64,000 bases of DNA from Phycisphaerales bacterium (GTDB taxonomy: Bacteria > Planctomycetota > Phycisphaerae > Phycisphaerales > UBA1924). The stretch is taken from assembly GCA_028289195.1 (NCBI GenBank), contig JANQQR010000007.1, positions 186,001 through 250,000 of the forward strand, written 5' to 3'. The notes beneath the pieces were generated by a model that was not told the origin of the DNA, searched no databases, and saw nothing but the letters and a program-made list of their open reading frames with translations. Each line of letters starts with the position of its first letter. The first letter of the stretch is position 1. This document shows, piece by piece, positions 15,561-24,986 of this stretch. Made by a program: the position numbers and the translations under genes.

Positions 15561-18308
15561 TCAGGAAGGGGCTTCCGATGCGCCTTCCGCTCGTACGGCC
15601 TGCACCTCGAAAGACCGCGCAAGTCCCTCCAGTGTCTTGTTCGTAGTCACAGCGTCGTGCGGCACGAGCAGATACCTCCAAGGCTTCCCGCCGATACTCC
15701 TCGCGTAGTCAGAGGCGTATGCGCACCACTCGACGGCAGCGTCCCGCTTGGCGATCACCTCGGGATCATTCATCGCGTTTGCAGCCTTCGGTTCAATCAT
15801 GTAGATCGCTCTGTCATCCTCCGCGACGAAGTCCGGTTGGTACTCCTGATGATTGCCGCCGAAAAGGTAGTAGATCTGAAACTGCCCCTTTGCCGGTCGG
15901 AACCACTTCCGGGACTCCCGATCGACGATGACCGCAAGCTTCCGCTCCGTGTCCGACTGAAACTTTTGCACGGGATAGAGGCAACGCTCAAATCCGCCGA
16001 AGACGTACTTGGCGATGTTGGCCTTATCCGGCACCGACTCCATGAAATCGCGAACTGATTCATCTGCCGATGCCGTGTACGCACTCGGCTTGAGCGCTGT
16101 GAAGCCGCGACTCACCCGCACCTCGTAACCGGCCGCTTCCTCCCAGTAGTGCTCTTGCATCTGCGCGTGGACAAACTGAGCGATCTGTTTCTGGAAGCAG
16201 CGAAGCACCTTGTTCGCATCTTCGTCGGAGAGATACGAACGGAAGTGCTCGACGACCGGGCTGGCCAAGTCGTACAGATAATCGGCGTGGTCGTCATATG
16301 ACACGTCATCGAAATCAATCAGCCCAGCGACAATGTAGTCTTCTGATCGCGCTTCCGCATCGTTGCCTTTGCCGAGCGCGATGGCCTCGCGAGCGTTTGT
16401 GCGCAGATGCTGCACCCACAACTCATCTGACGGCGGCTGGTATCGCAATGCGTCCAGCTTCAAGGCGAACGGCTTGTAGCCGCAGTGCACTTCGCCTGTC
16501 GGGACGACCAGAATGCGTGGGATGTCGATCGTCTGGTCCACCACCATTGCCGCCGTCTTGGCCACGATCGCCGCGATATCCACCTCTCGTTCGATGCCCA
16601 ATAGATCGGGCTGGAAGGGCCGGAACTGCTCAGTCACCTGCTTGACAAGTTCGGCCTGGACCTGACTGTCCTGAAGACGAGTCACCCTCGGCACCACATC
16701 CGGACGGCTCTCCAGCCTCCGGATCGCTTCATATGCGAACTTTGCCGCTTGCTGCTCATTGTCGTTCTCGAACGCTGGCTTGGAACTCGCCGAAGCCACG
16801 AGAGTGCTCGATGTCTGATGCGCCGGTTGCACACCCAGGGACGACGCCAGTTGTGACGGTGCGACAACGGTCACCGTCCGCTGCTTCAACTGGTCTTCGC
16901 TCAGAATCACCTGCTGAAGGCGGATCGCCGACTCGGGCTTGTTCGCCTCGTCGATGATCTCCTGAAACTTATCGTGAGCCACGATATTCAGTCGATCTAC
17001 CGCCGATACGCCCGCCCGTTTCCCGTACGGCAGGCGCAAACCTCGCCCGATCGACTGTTCGATCAGGGTGCGCGCGTTGGCCGCCCGGAGCGGCACAATC
17101 GTGTAGAGGTTGGTGACATCCCAACCTTCCTTGAGCATGTTGACGTGGATAACGATCTCCGTGGGCTCGTCCGGACTCTCCACGTCAAGCAAGCGCTGGA
17201 TCATCTCGTCCTCTTTCGCGCCCGTCATGCTCGAATCAACCTGGATGACCCGATCTTTGTATCGCCCTTCGAAAAAGGTGTCCGACTCGATCAACGACAG
17301 CAACTCCCCCGCATGGGTCGTGTCGCGTGCAATCACGAGCACAAACGGCTTCACGATGCTCTTGTCCGTCTGGCGCGCGTAGGTCTCCAGTTCCACCTTC
17401 ACCGTCTCGTGCAGGCGGATGCCGTCCTCGAGCTTCATCCGCTCAATCTCACCTGCTGACATCCCGCTCGGATTGAAGTCTTTCCGCGTGACAACCGCTG
17501 GCTCCTTGACGAAGCCGTCCGCCATCGCTCGGCCAAGCGGATAGTCGTAGATCACGTTCTTGAACGGGATCGGCCCCTTGCTCGTCTCCACGAACGGCGT
17601 TGCGGTCAACTCAAGCCCGAGTATTGGCTTCAACTCGTTAATCGCCCGTACGCCCGCCGAGGCCCGGTACCTATGCGACTCGTCCATCAGCAGCACGAGG
17701 TCATCCAGCCCCGCGAGGTATTCGAAGTACGGCTGGCCAAGATACTCGGCCATGCGCTTGATCCTTGGACGCCGCCCACCTCGGACCTCCGAATTGATCT
17801 TCGAGATGTTGAAGATGTTGATCTTGCCGTGGTCCCGCTGGTCAAAGAGCGTCGCCGCCTGCTGTTCGTAGGTCTCGCCAGTGATGATTACTGGCGGCTC
17901 CACCGCGAACTCCGCGATGCCCCTGAATACGTACTTCGGGGTGTTCGGCGTGAAGTCGGCGATCAGCTTCTTGTAGATGGTCAGGTTTGGCGCGAGCACG
18001 AAGAAGTTCCGAACCTGCTCCACCCGGTACAGGTACGAGATGAATGCGCCCATGAGACGCGTCTTGCCCACGCCCGTGGCCAGCGCGAAGCAGATCGACG
18101 GAAACTCGCGTTCGAAGTGGGTCACCCACTCGAACTCGCTCTTGATCGCCGCGATGGCCTCGCCGGGGTCAGCGCCCTTCTCGAGAGCGATGATTTCGCA
18201 CACGCGAGCCAGGATCTCCAGCGACTCTCGTTGCGGTGGGCGAAGACTCAACCGGCTGGCGATCGGGTTGACTTGGGCGTACAGATGGCCCGGGAGCTGG
18301 ATGCTCAT
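15561..18308 (-). CDS. res: Type III restriction enzyme, Res subunit (helicase-nuclease)
   Basis: 915 residues. The start is the ATG at 18308, which overlaps the Mod stop in ATGA; a longer upstream frame lies inside mod and is rejected. Superfamily 2 helicase motifs are clear: TGVGKT at 78-83, DESH at 209-212, LTATP near 236, and QSIGRGLRLPYGKR as motif VI. The C-terminus has an intact PD-(D/E)XK nuclease signature, with PDF at ~825 and EPK at 839-841. The length fits known Res subunits (about 900-1000). Res uses ATP to move along or signal through DNA and cuts when two unmodified sites are recognised; it needs Mod as partner. It is the last gene of the leftward operon. Confidence 0.9.
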   Translation of the reverse strand: MSIQLPGHLYAQVNPIASRLSLRPPQRESLEILARVCEIIALEKGADPGEAIAAIKSEFEWVTHFEREFPSICFALATGVGKTRLMGAFISYLYRVEQVRNFFVLAPNLTIYKKLIADFTPNTPKYVFRGIAEFAVEPPVIITGETYEQQAATLFDQRDHGKINIFNISKINSEVRGGRRPRIKRMAEYLGQPYFEYLAGLDDLVLLMDESHRYRASAGVRAINELKPILGLELTATPFVETSKGPIPFKNVIYDYPLGRAMADGFVKEPAVVTRKDFNPSGMSAGEIERMKLEDGIRLHETVKVELETYARQTDKSIVKPFVLVIARDTTHAGELLSLIESDTFFEGRYKDRVIQVDSSMTGAKEDEMIQRLLDVESPDEPTEIVIHVNMLKEGWDVTNLYTIVPLRAANARTLIEQSIGRGLRLPYGKRAGVSAVDRLNIVAHDKFQEIIDEANKPESAIRLQQVILSEDQLKQRTVTVVAPSQLASSLGVQPAHQTSSTLVASASSKPAFENDNEQQAAKFAYEAIRRLESRPDVVPRVTRLQDSQVQAELVKQVTEQFRPFQPDLLGIEREVDIAAIVAKTAAMVVDQTIDIPRILVVPTGEVHCGYKPFALKLDALRYQPPSDELWVQHLRTNAREAIALGKGNDAEARSEDYIVAGLIDFDDVSYDDHADYLYDLASPVVEHFRSYLSDEDANKVLRCFQKQIAQFVHAQMQEHYWEEAAGYEVRVSRGFTALKPSAYTASADESVRDFMESVPDKANIAKYVFGGFERCLYPVQKFQSDTERKLAVIVDRESRKWFRPAKGQFQIYYLFGGNHQEYQPDFVAEDDRAIYMIEPKAANAMNDPEVIAKRDAAVEWCAYASDYARSIGGKPWRYLLVPHDAVTTNKTLEGLARSFEVQAVRAEGASEAPS

Positions 18309-20083
18309 CGCCGGGCTCCCTTTGCGCCTGAAGCCTTCGCCTTGCTCGAACCCTCCGTCGCCGGGAAGAGCGTCGGCTCTTCGTTGCCAGAAGATGGCTT
18401 CGGCTTTCGCTTGCCGCGGAGGACTTTGGTCTTGCCGGGGCTGGTGTTCGCCTGCTCGTCGTCCGCTGACGGCTCCGGCTCGGGCAAGTTGCGAATCTCC
18501 AGACTGTAGTCGTCCTGGCCCCATTCACACTTGGCCATGACCGCGTTTGGGATCTTCTTCACCGTCAGGTTCGGGAAGCTCGCCTTGCCGCGGAACGACT
18601 TGCACATGACCAGCAGGGTGCAGTCGTCGCCCACCTCATCGCTCAGTTTTGCCAGCATGTCGCGCGTCAGCGGCTGGGTGGTCACGTAGATGAAGTCGCG
18701 CTCCGTCGAGTGGCCGTGCCGCCAGTACTCCGTCTCGCTCGGAGCGTAGGCGAAGCCTTCCAGCTTGCACAACGCCTCGGTGAGCATCTCGGCGTTGTAC
18801 TCTTTGCTGATGACCCAGTTCCCCCAGCGATCCTTCTCCAGCAGCGACGGTGCGAGGTTGTAGTACCGGAAGCCGCCACCGCCCTTCCAGTCGGTGGCGT
18901 CTGTAACGCCGCCTTTGTCCTGGCCACCGATTACTTTGCGGAGTCGAGGATCAATAAATTCGTGACAGTGATCGCCACGTTCCACCATGATCCACTGGCG
19001 ACCCATTTTGTGCGCGACCGCGCCGGTCGTGCCAGAACCAGCGAACGAGTCAAGAACCCAATCGCCCTCTTTCGTCGCAATTCGCAGCACGCGCTCGATC
19101 AATCGTTCCGGCTTAGGTGTACTGAACAGTTCAGTTGTCGGCTTGTCTGGAAACAGCTTTTTGAGTTCATACTTCGCTTGTCTGTTGTGGCCAGTTTGCT
19201 TTATGTCGTGCCAAATGGACGATGGAGCCAGCCCCTTCTGGTCTGCTAGGTACGTCTTGTGGATTATGCGCGTCTCGTCATCAACAAACACGATCTGCCC
19301 CGCCGCGATCTTCTTCCTAGCCAGATCGAGACTCCATCGCCATCCATTGTGAGGATGTGGAATTTGTTTGCCCGATGGAGTGGGCATGTCATACTGCAAC
19401 TTCTCCCGGGGATGCGGAGAAGATACGTTGCCCATAAACCAGGGGCCGCGTGGATCATTATCCGGATTCTTGTAATGAGCATTTGCCTCATCGGTTCGGG
19501 GCAGTGTTCGTGACAGCCAGCCCGGCTCGCGGGAATAAACCAAGATCGTGTTGTGGTCGATAGAGAACTGTTTGGCATCATTATTCGATGAATCGGCGGC
19601 GCGCCATGCAATCGCGCTTACAAAGCACTCCCGGCCGAACATCTCGTCCATAACGACTTTTAGGTAGTGGACTTCATTATCATCAAGGTGAATCCAAAGC
19701 GTTCCATCTGAACTCAAGAGCGCCCTCAGCAATTCGAGCCGATCACGCATCAATGAGAGCCATAGAGAGTGTTCAAGTCCATCTTCGTAATGGTCGAACG
19801 CCTGACCGGTATTGAACGGCGGATCAATGTAGACACACTTGACCTTGCCGGTGAACTCTGCTTCAAGCGCCTTTAGCGCGAGAAGGTTGTCGCCGAAAAT
19901 CAGGCGGTTATCGAACAGGTCGCTCGGAAAGCCCGGCTCGCCCGGCCGGGCGTCCGGCTTCACCCGATGCGAAGCGTGGTACGACCTGCTCGGGTCCTCC
20001 AGCAGAATGCGCGGCTCGAGCTTCGGCCGGTTCTCCTTGCCGATCCATGTCAGTTCGAGTTTCTGCTTGTTCTTCCTACTCAC
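18305..20083 (-). CDS. mod: Type III DNA methyltransferase, Mod subunit
   Basis: 592 residues from a GTG that overlaps the AIPR stop (GTGA). Motif IV DPPFNTG (87-93) comes before the S-adenosylmethionine motif FAGSGT (347-352). This is the beta order of type III Mod enzymes, which make N6-methyladenine. The ~250 residues between the motifs should hold the target recognition domain. The C-terminal ~60 residues are a charged, Lys/Pro-rich tail (KTKVLRGKRKPKPSS, SKAKASGAKGARR), unusual for Mod and perhaps a contact region for Res or DNA. Mod gives sequence specificity to the complex and protects host DNA. The recognition site cannot be read from the sequence. Confidence 0.9.
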   Translation of the reverse strand: MSRKNKQKLELTWIGKENRPKLEPRILLEDPSRSYHASHRVKPDARPGEPGFPSDLFDNRLIFGDNLLALKALEAEFTGKVKCVYIDPPFNTGQAFDHYEDGLEHSLWLSLMRDRLELLRALLSSDGTLWIHLDDNEVHYLKVVMDEMFGRECFVSAIAWRAADSSNNDAKQFSIDHNTILVYSREPGWLSRTLPRTDEANAHYKNPDNDPRGPWFMGNVSSPHPREKLQYDMPTPSGKQIPHPHNGWRWSLDLARKKIAAGQIVFVDDETRIIHKTYLADQKGLAPSSIWHDIKQTGHNRQAKYELKKLFPDKPTTELFSTPKPERLIERVLRIATKEGDWVLDSFAGSGTTGAVAHKMGRQWIMVERGDHCHEFIDPRLRKVIGGQDKGGVTDATDWKGGGGFRYYNLAPSLLEKDRWGNWVISKEYNAEMLTEALCKLEGFAYAPSETEYWRHGHSTERDFIYVTTQPLTRDMLAKLSDEVGDDCTLLVMCKSFRGKASFPNLTVKKIPNAVMAKCEWGQDDYSLEIRNLPEPEPSADDEQANTSPGKTKVLRGKRKPKPSSGNEEPTLFPATEGSSKAKASGAKGARR

Positions 20084-21954
20084 GAGGCATTCCCTTGCTG
20101 ATTGTCTGCCCGCTCCGCGTCCGGCGCAACGTGTGGATCGCTTGGGGGGAGAGCGGCTCCATCTCGGCCGTCAGATTGCGGCGCCACAGTACCCGCCACA
20201 GCGGGGGCAGGCGTCGGCGTCGCCAGTCGCCGCAACACCTTGTCCGCAAGCGGCTGCGCGTCCGTGAGGTTGCGGAAGATCGCGAGATACCCCTTCTCCC
20301 ATTGCCTGTCCTCGGACTCGGCATAGATGATCTCAGCGAGCTCGTTCACGGCACGCGACAACTCGGTACGGTCCGCATCGGTGAGGTTGTGCGATGCACG
20401 ATTGACGATCTCGGCACATCGCTGGGCGACGAATCCCATGACGAAGTACCGGCCGTGGCGGAAGAACATGCGGCGGGCGTATGCAGTCTCCGCATGCTCT
20501 GATGCGGCGAGTATCCCGTTGAGGAAGCGAAACACCATCACGAGGCGGCACAGACGAACGCCGGTGAGCGTGTTACCGAAGAGTTGTGGATATAGGTCGC
20601 CGCTTTGGTCCCAGAGTCGCGAGACCTCCTTCTTCGCTGCGACAGCGAAATCTACGGCGTTCTGTACTGCCCGGCCTTGCCTCCTGAGCAGATCGACCGC
20701 CGCCCTACTCAGTGGCGTAAACGACAGACACGCGATCGCGATTGCCGCCTCTTCGACCGTCATCGACCGCACACCCCCGAGCCGCGCTTCGGCTGAAGGC
20801 CGGTAGAAGTAGCGGTAGCTCGCGGCAGCGAGTTCGCGCCGCAACCGCTCCTGCGTCGGGTCGAGGGCGGCAAAGTCGATGCCACGAACGATGTTCTGAT
20901 TGTTGCGGGCCTTAGTGATTCGCACGCCCAGTTCGTCTGCTCCCTCGCCGATCTCGATGACGGTCACGAGCAACTTGGCACCGGGAGAAATCTCGCCCGC
21001 CTGGGACGCCATGAGGATGGAGCCCGCAGTCTGGGCGCCGTTGACGATGGAGGCATTCACGAGGTCGAATGCGCAATCTATCTCTGTACCCGCCGCCTGC
21101 GTGATTCGCTCGGCAACGATGGTGATTCCATTGTTTAGGTAGAACAGATCGCCGGGACTCGCTCGAACGGTCTCCGCAATCGCAGCATTGACGCCGTAGG
21201 ACCCAAGATAGTGGCGGATGTTCCGCTGGAAGAGTGCTTTCCCGTGCTGCCTCGCCAAGTCTGCGAGCGTGGCAGCCGTTATCTGTCCGTAGACCGCCTT
21301 TCGAGGGTCTGTGACGCATTTCCAAAGGCTAAGTGTGACGCGGAGCGCGACGCTCCCGGGAGCTTGCTCTTCGTCAAGCCAACCATGCACCTTCGCGCGG
21401 CCGCAGTCTTCCCAGCGGAGGACATCTGCAGCGACGTTGGACTCAGCGGCATAGTTTTCCAAGTCTCTGGCGGCATGCTCGCCGAGTGCGTCGCCCAGAT
21501 ACACGAACGCCACCGTGATCGTGACGCCAGGGGTGTCGAGCGCCTCCTCGATCTGGTCGATCCGGTCACGAAACCGAGCATTGAACTCATCGAATCGCTT
21601 GTCACGGAGAGCCCGAACACCGTTGAGGGTCGCGAGAACTTCGTGCTGGCTCGGAGCACCGCCGTTGCGCCTAAATTTCGCCTGCACGAGCACCAGTTGC
21701 GCGTTGGCGCGGTCATAGTGGGCCGCGTCGATGCCGCCGTCATTGCCGCCGTCCGTGATGCAGACCGCTGCCGACGCGTCATCCAATCCACACAGCCGCC
21801 CTACGCCGTATGCAGCGAGTGCACGTGATAGCCGATTCGCATCGTGTTGCTCCGGCGTCCAGCCTGCCGGCCCGTTTTGCGGAACCAGTGGAAAGTACCG
21901 CTGCCTGAGGAGCGCCTCGATCTGCGCAATCTGTTGGTCTTGAGTCGGCGGCAT
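20080..21954 (-). CDS. AIPR-domain protein with nuclease-like N-terminus
   Basis: 624 residues. Residues ~65-93 read TDGGNDGGID...LVLVQAKF, the D-x(n)-QxK pattern of PD-(D/E)XK nucleases of the Mrr/restriction type. Residues ~240-450 match the AIPR (abortive infection phage resistance) domain: ALFQRNIRHYLGSYGVNAAI, FYLNNGITIVAE, NASIVNGAQTA, ARNNQNIVRGIDF. The C-terminal third is helical, followed by a disordered Pro/Ala tail. AIPR proteins are linked to abortive infection, but their mechanism is not settled. The gene starts three bases after the SNF2 stop and ends in a GTGA overlap with mod, so it is part of this system and not a bystander. Confidence 0.8.
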   Translation of the reverse strand: MPPTQDQQIAQIEALLRQRYFPLVPQNGPAGWTPEQHDANRLSRALAAYGVGRLCGLDDASAAVCITDGGNDGGIDAAHYDRANAQLVLVQAKFRRNGGAPSQHEVLATLNGVRALRDKRFDEFNARFRDRIDQIEEALDTPGVTITVAFVYLGDALGEHAARDLENYAAESNVAADVLRWEDCGRAKVHGWLDEEQAPGSVALRVTLSLWKCVTDPRKAVYGQITAATLADLARQHGKALFQRNIRHYLGSYGVNAAIAETVRASPGDLFYLNNGITIVAERITQAAGTEIDCAFDLVNASIVNGAQTAGSILMASQAGEISPGAKLLVTVIEIGEGADELGVRITKARNNQNIVRGIDFAALDPTQERLRRELAAASYRYFYRPSAEARLGGVRSMTVEEAAIAIACLSFTPLSRAAVDLLRRQGRAVQNAVDFAVAAKKEVSRLWDQSGDLYPQLFGNTLTGVRLCRLVMVFRFLNGILAASEHAETAYARRMFFRHGRYFVMGFVAQRCAEIVNRASHNLTDADRTELSRAVNELAEIIYAESEDRQWEKGYLAIFRNLTDAQPLADKVLRRLATPTPAPAVAGTVAPQSDGRDGAALPPSDPHVAPDAERADNQQGNAS

Positions 21955-21957
21955 TGC

Positions 21958-24825
21958 TCAGGCAAGCCTCCATCGAAACGCCATAATCTGTTTCGACGAT
22001 GTGGAGTCCGCCAACTTGGCCTCGATTGCCTCGATGAGTTGCTCGCGACGACGGTCGATCTCGTCCTGTGCATCAAACAATGATTTACGCTTCGAGTTCC
22101 GGTTAGCTTCGAGCGCCTTGATCTGCTTCTGACCTGCGAGCTTCTCTTCGAGCGTCAGTGCAGCTGTGGCAGCTCGTTTGCTCTCTTTGATCTGCCGGTC
22201 AAGATCCTTGATGTCGCGCTCGAGCGCGACCTTCAGGTCGTCGGCCCAACCATCGAGCTTTTCGGCCTCCTGCTCGAAGACCTTCGCGTTGCGTTCCGAG
22301 ATATCCCGCTCTATCTCCTGCTGAATCCGAGTGGTCTCCTGCTGAAGGGCCGCATGAGGCTGCGCCGGCGGAGGCTGCTCCCGCACATCAACCGCCTGAA
22401 TCCAGAAGAAACGCCGAGCGATCTCTTCGGGCAACACCTCACCGGAGTCGGTCACGGCAGTCGTGATCACGTGATCTTCGGTTTGGCTTGGAGACTCAAT
22501 GGTGAACAGAGTCACGAGGAGATCACCGGCGGAGCCGATGAATCGCTTCAGCGCATTAACGGTCGGCACTGTACTGGTCAGGTCGAAGGTGACCTCGGCA
22601 TGGGGAAGAGTTCGGGTGCTTGCGCGTGCGAGAAGCCGCTGCGCGAGCGGGTGGCCTAGGCGATACAGATGTGCCTCGCCGGTGCGCCTCGGCAACTCGT
22701 ATCGTCCGAGCGGCAGTTCGCCGAGACCGTCAAACGAGCAAGCCTTGAGCTGGAAGCTGCCGAGGTCGTCTGAGAAGTCCGCGTGCTCGCCAAGCTCGTG
22801 CCTCGTGAGCTTCATCAACAACAGTTCGTACTGGTTTAGATACGCCCGGCTCTTGTCCAGGTTGATGCGAAGCTTCTCGTGTACCTCGGCGTCGAAGTTC
22901 TCCAGCAGTTGCTGGCGAGTAAGAGTCATCGCCTCGTTGATCTGAGCACCGAGTTCGCGTTGGAGTTGACTAAATGAGGCGGCGATCTCCTCGGAGGATC
23001 GGCAGGCCTGATAGATCGTCGCGATGCGCTTCTCGAAATCGACGCCTGACTCGATAGCACCGAGCACTTCGTCGCTCGATCCGAAGACGCCGCTGAAGAG
23101 CGAGAACTTTTCCTCTAGGAGCTGGTAGACGCGCTGATCGGCCTCGTTCTTGCGATTCAAGAAATTCACGACGACGACATCGTGCTTCTGGCCGTATCTG
23201 TGACAGCGACCGATGCGCTGCTCAATGCGCTGTGGGTTCCAGGGCAGATCGTAGTTCACGACCAGAGAGCAGAACTGGAGGTTGATGCCCTCCGCGCCGG
23301 CTTCGGTGGCGATCATGATGCGGCCGGATTCGCGGAAGTAATCGACGATCGCCGATCGCATGTCCGCGGCACGCGAACCCGTCACCCGATCGCTACCAGC
23401 ATGGGTACGAACCCACTCGGCGTAGATTTCGCGCGATCGCAGATCATTGTTCGACCCGTTGAAGAGGACAACCTCCTTAGCGAAGGCGCTATCCACAAGA
23501 ACGCGTTGCAGGTAGTCCTGCGTCTTCCGTGATTCTGTGAAGATGATGGCCTTTTCATCTGCGCCGAGGCGTTGTGCTTCCGCAAACGCTTTGGTGAGCG
23601 CGATTAGGAGCGCTTCGCCCTTTGCGTTGTTCGTGATCGATGTAGCGAGATCACGGAACGACTCAAGGTCGGCGATTTCCCGTTGCAAGGCCTCAATCTC
23701 CGCTTCCGTCATCTGCTCACCACGCGGATCGTCCGGCCACTCTTCTGCCGTCTCATCGAGGGCCTCGTAGTCTTCGTCGAGAACCTCTTCGAGCGATGCT
23801 GGTGGTTCCTGGCTCTCCAGCCGTGCCTTGAGGCGTGTGATGAGTGTCTCTAGGGCGCCCGCGATGGCGAAGGTAGACGATGCGAGAAGTTTGCGGAGCA
23901 CCAGCGTCATCAATGATCGCTGACTGTTCGGGAGGGCCTGAAGATTGGGGCGGCGGAGGTACTCCGACACGAGGTTGTAGAGTCGATCTTCACTGTCGGC
24001 GGGGATGAACTCCTCGACCATCGCATGGCGATTGGTGTAGGGCACATACGCCGCCACCTGTCGGCGCAGGGTCCGATGACAGATCGGCTGGAGCCGGGTC
24101 TTGAGTTTGTCGAAGGTGCCGTTGTCGGACAGGTACGTGAACTGCTCGCGGAAACTCCGGAGGTCGCCGAAGGCGTGCTCATCGATGAAGCTGACCAGTC
24201 CGTAGAGTTCGAGTAGGGAGTTCTGGAGCGGCGTCGCCGTCAGGAGGATCTTCTGGAATGGAGAAAGGGCGAGTTTGAGCGCGTTGGCGATGACATTGCT
24301 GGGCTTGTAGACATTCCGGAGACGGTGGGCCTCATCGATGACGACCAGGTCCCACGGGATTTGTTGGACGTCCTCCGCCTTGCCACGAGCGAATTGATAT
24401 GAGCAGATGACGATCTCACCAGCCGAATCGAACGGGTTCCTCGCACCGGACTTCAGCGCCGCGTTGTATGACCTTCCATCCAGGATGCGACAGGGAAGGA
24501 AGAACTTCTCCAACAGTTCCTGATGCCACTGCTTCCGGAGGTTGGCGGGAGTAATGATGAGAATTCGGCGCCGGTGCTCTGCCCAGCGCTGCGAGATTAC
24601 AAGCCCCGCTTCGATCGTCTTGCCGAGGCCAACCTCGTCGGCGAGGAGCGCGCCGCGCGAGAGTGGAGATCGGAAGGCGAACAGAGCGGCTTCGACCTGG
24701 TGCGGGTTTAGGTCGACTTGTGCATCGACCAGCGCTCCAGCGAGCTTCTCCACGCTGTCGGATGCGCACCGACGTTGGAGTTCGTGGGCGAAGAAGGCCG
24801 CATGATAGTGGGTCGTTCCCGTCAT
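21958..24825 (-). CDS. SNF2-family helicase/translocase of the defence operon
   Basis: 955 residues from the ATG at 24825, which overlaps the HTH gene in ATGA; an out-of-operon longer frame is rejected. Walker A DEVGLGKT ends near residue 70, and DEAH is at 164-167. TATPLQN follows, and the C-terminal helicase half has EAGAEGINLQF and QRIGRCHRYGQ (motif VI). These are typical for SNF2/RapA-like dsDNA translocases such as DrmD of DISARM. Residues ~830-945 form a long charged coiled coil (IQQEIERDISERNAKVF, IKDLDRQIKESKRAA). It likely moves along double-stranded DNA and remodels or marks foreign DNA for the downstream nucleases; that role is inferred. Confidence 0.85.
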   Translation of the reverse strand: MTGTTHYHAAFFAHELQRRCASDSVEKLAGALVDAQVDLNPHQVEAALFAFRSPLSRGALLADEVGLGKTIEAGLVISQRWAEHRRRILIITPANLRKQWHQELLEKFFLPCRILDGRSYNAALKSGARNPFDSAGEIVICSYQFARGKAEDVQQIPWDLVVIDEAHRLRNVYKPSNVIANALKLALSPFQKILLTATPLQNSLLELYGLVSFIDEHAFGDLRSFREQFTYLSDNGTFDKLKTRLQPICHRTLRRQVAAYVPYTNRHAMVEEFIPADSEDRLYNLVSEYLRRPNLQALPNSQRSLMTLVLRKLLASSTFAIAGALETLITRLKARLESQEPPASLEEVLDEDYEALDETAEEWPDDPRGEQMTEAEIEALQREIADLESFRDLATSITNNAKGEALLIALTKAFAEAQRLGADEKAIIFTESRKTQDYLQRVLVDSAFAKEVVLFNGSNNDLRSREIYAEWVRTHAGSDRVTGSRAADMRSAIVDYFRESGRIMIATEAGAEGINLQFCSLVVNYDLPWNPQRIEQRIGRCHRYGQKHDVVVVNFLNRKNEADQRVYQLLEEKFSLFSGVFGSSDEVLGAIESGVDFEKRIATIYQACRSSEEIAASFSQLQRELGAQINEAMTLTRQQLLENFDAEVHEKLRINLDKSRAYLNQYELLLMKLTRHELGEHADFSDDLGSFQLKACSFDGLGELPLGRYELPRRTGEAHLYRLGHPLAQRLLARASTRTLPHAEVTFDLTSTVPTVNALKRFIGSAGDLLVTLFTIESPSQTEDHVITTAVTDSGEVLPEEIARRFFWIQAVDVREQPPPAQPHAALQQETTRIQQEIERDISERNAKVFEQEAEKLDGWADDLKVALERDIKDLDRQIKESKRAATAALTLEEKLAGQKQIKALEANRNSKRKSLFDAQDEIDRRREQLIEAIEAKLADSTSSKQIMAFRWRLA

Positions 24826-24986
24826 GACCCGGTATCGCTGCGTCGATCCAACCACAGATCGATCGTGTCTCGCCCAAACCGCCAGTGCTGTCTGACCTTT
24901 TGCCCGGGCAACTTGCCCTCCTGCGCCAGCTTGAAAAGACACGACTTCGAGACCGGAAGGTAAGCCGCCCGGTTATTGATGGTCAT
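24822..24986 (-). CDS. Small excisionase-type HTH protein
   Basis: 54 residues, ATG at 24986 and stop overlapping the SNF2 start (ATGA). The sequence RAAYLPVSKSCLFKLAQ, EGKLPGQ and HWRFGRDTIDLWLDRR is a complete winged-helix HTH_17/MerR-excisionase module: AAYLxVSKS...L.EGKLPG.K....WRF....ID.WL. It is the first gene of the five-gene leftward operon. In this place it probably regulates the operon from the divergent control region, or guides the complex to DNA. The gene is below common length cut-offs and easily missed. Confidence 0.8.
   Translation of the reverse strand: MTINNRAAYLPVSKSCLFKLAQEGKLPGQKVRQHWRFGRDTIDLWLDRRSDTGS

Noticed and set aside
18308-18524. N-terminal extension of the Res protein
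   Set aside because: The 72 extra codons lie inside the mod gene and read like an antisense-type low-complexity string; the ATG at 18308 has the operon-type overlap.
24825-24942. N-terminal extension of the SNF2 protein
   Set aside because: This region is better explained by the HTH gene in another frame, and ATG 24825 overlaps its stop exactly.
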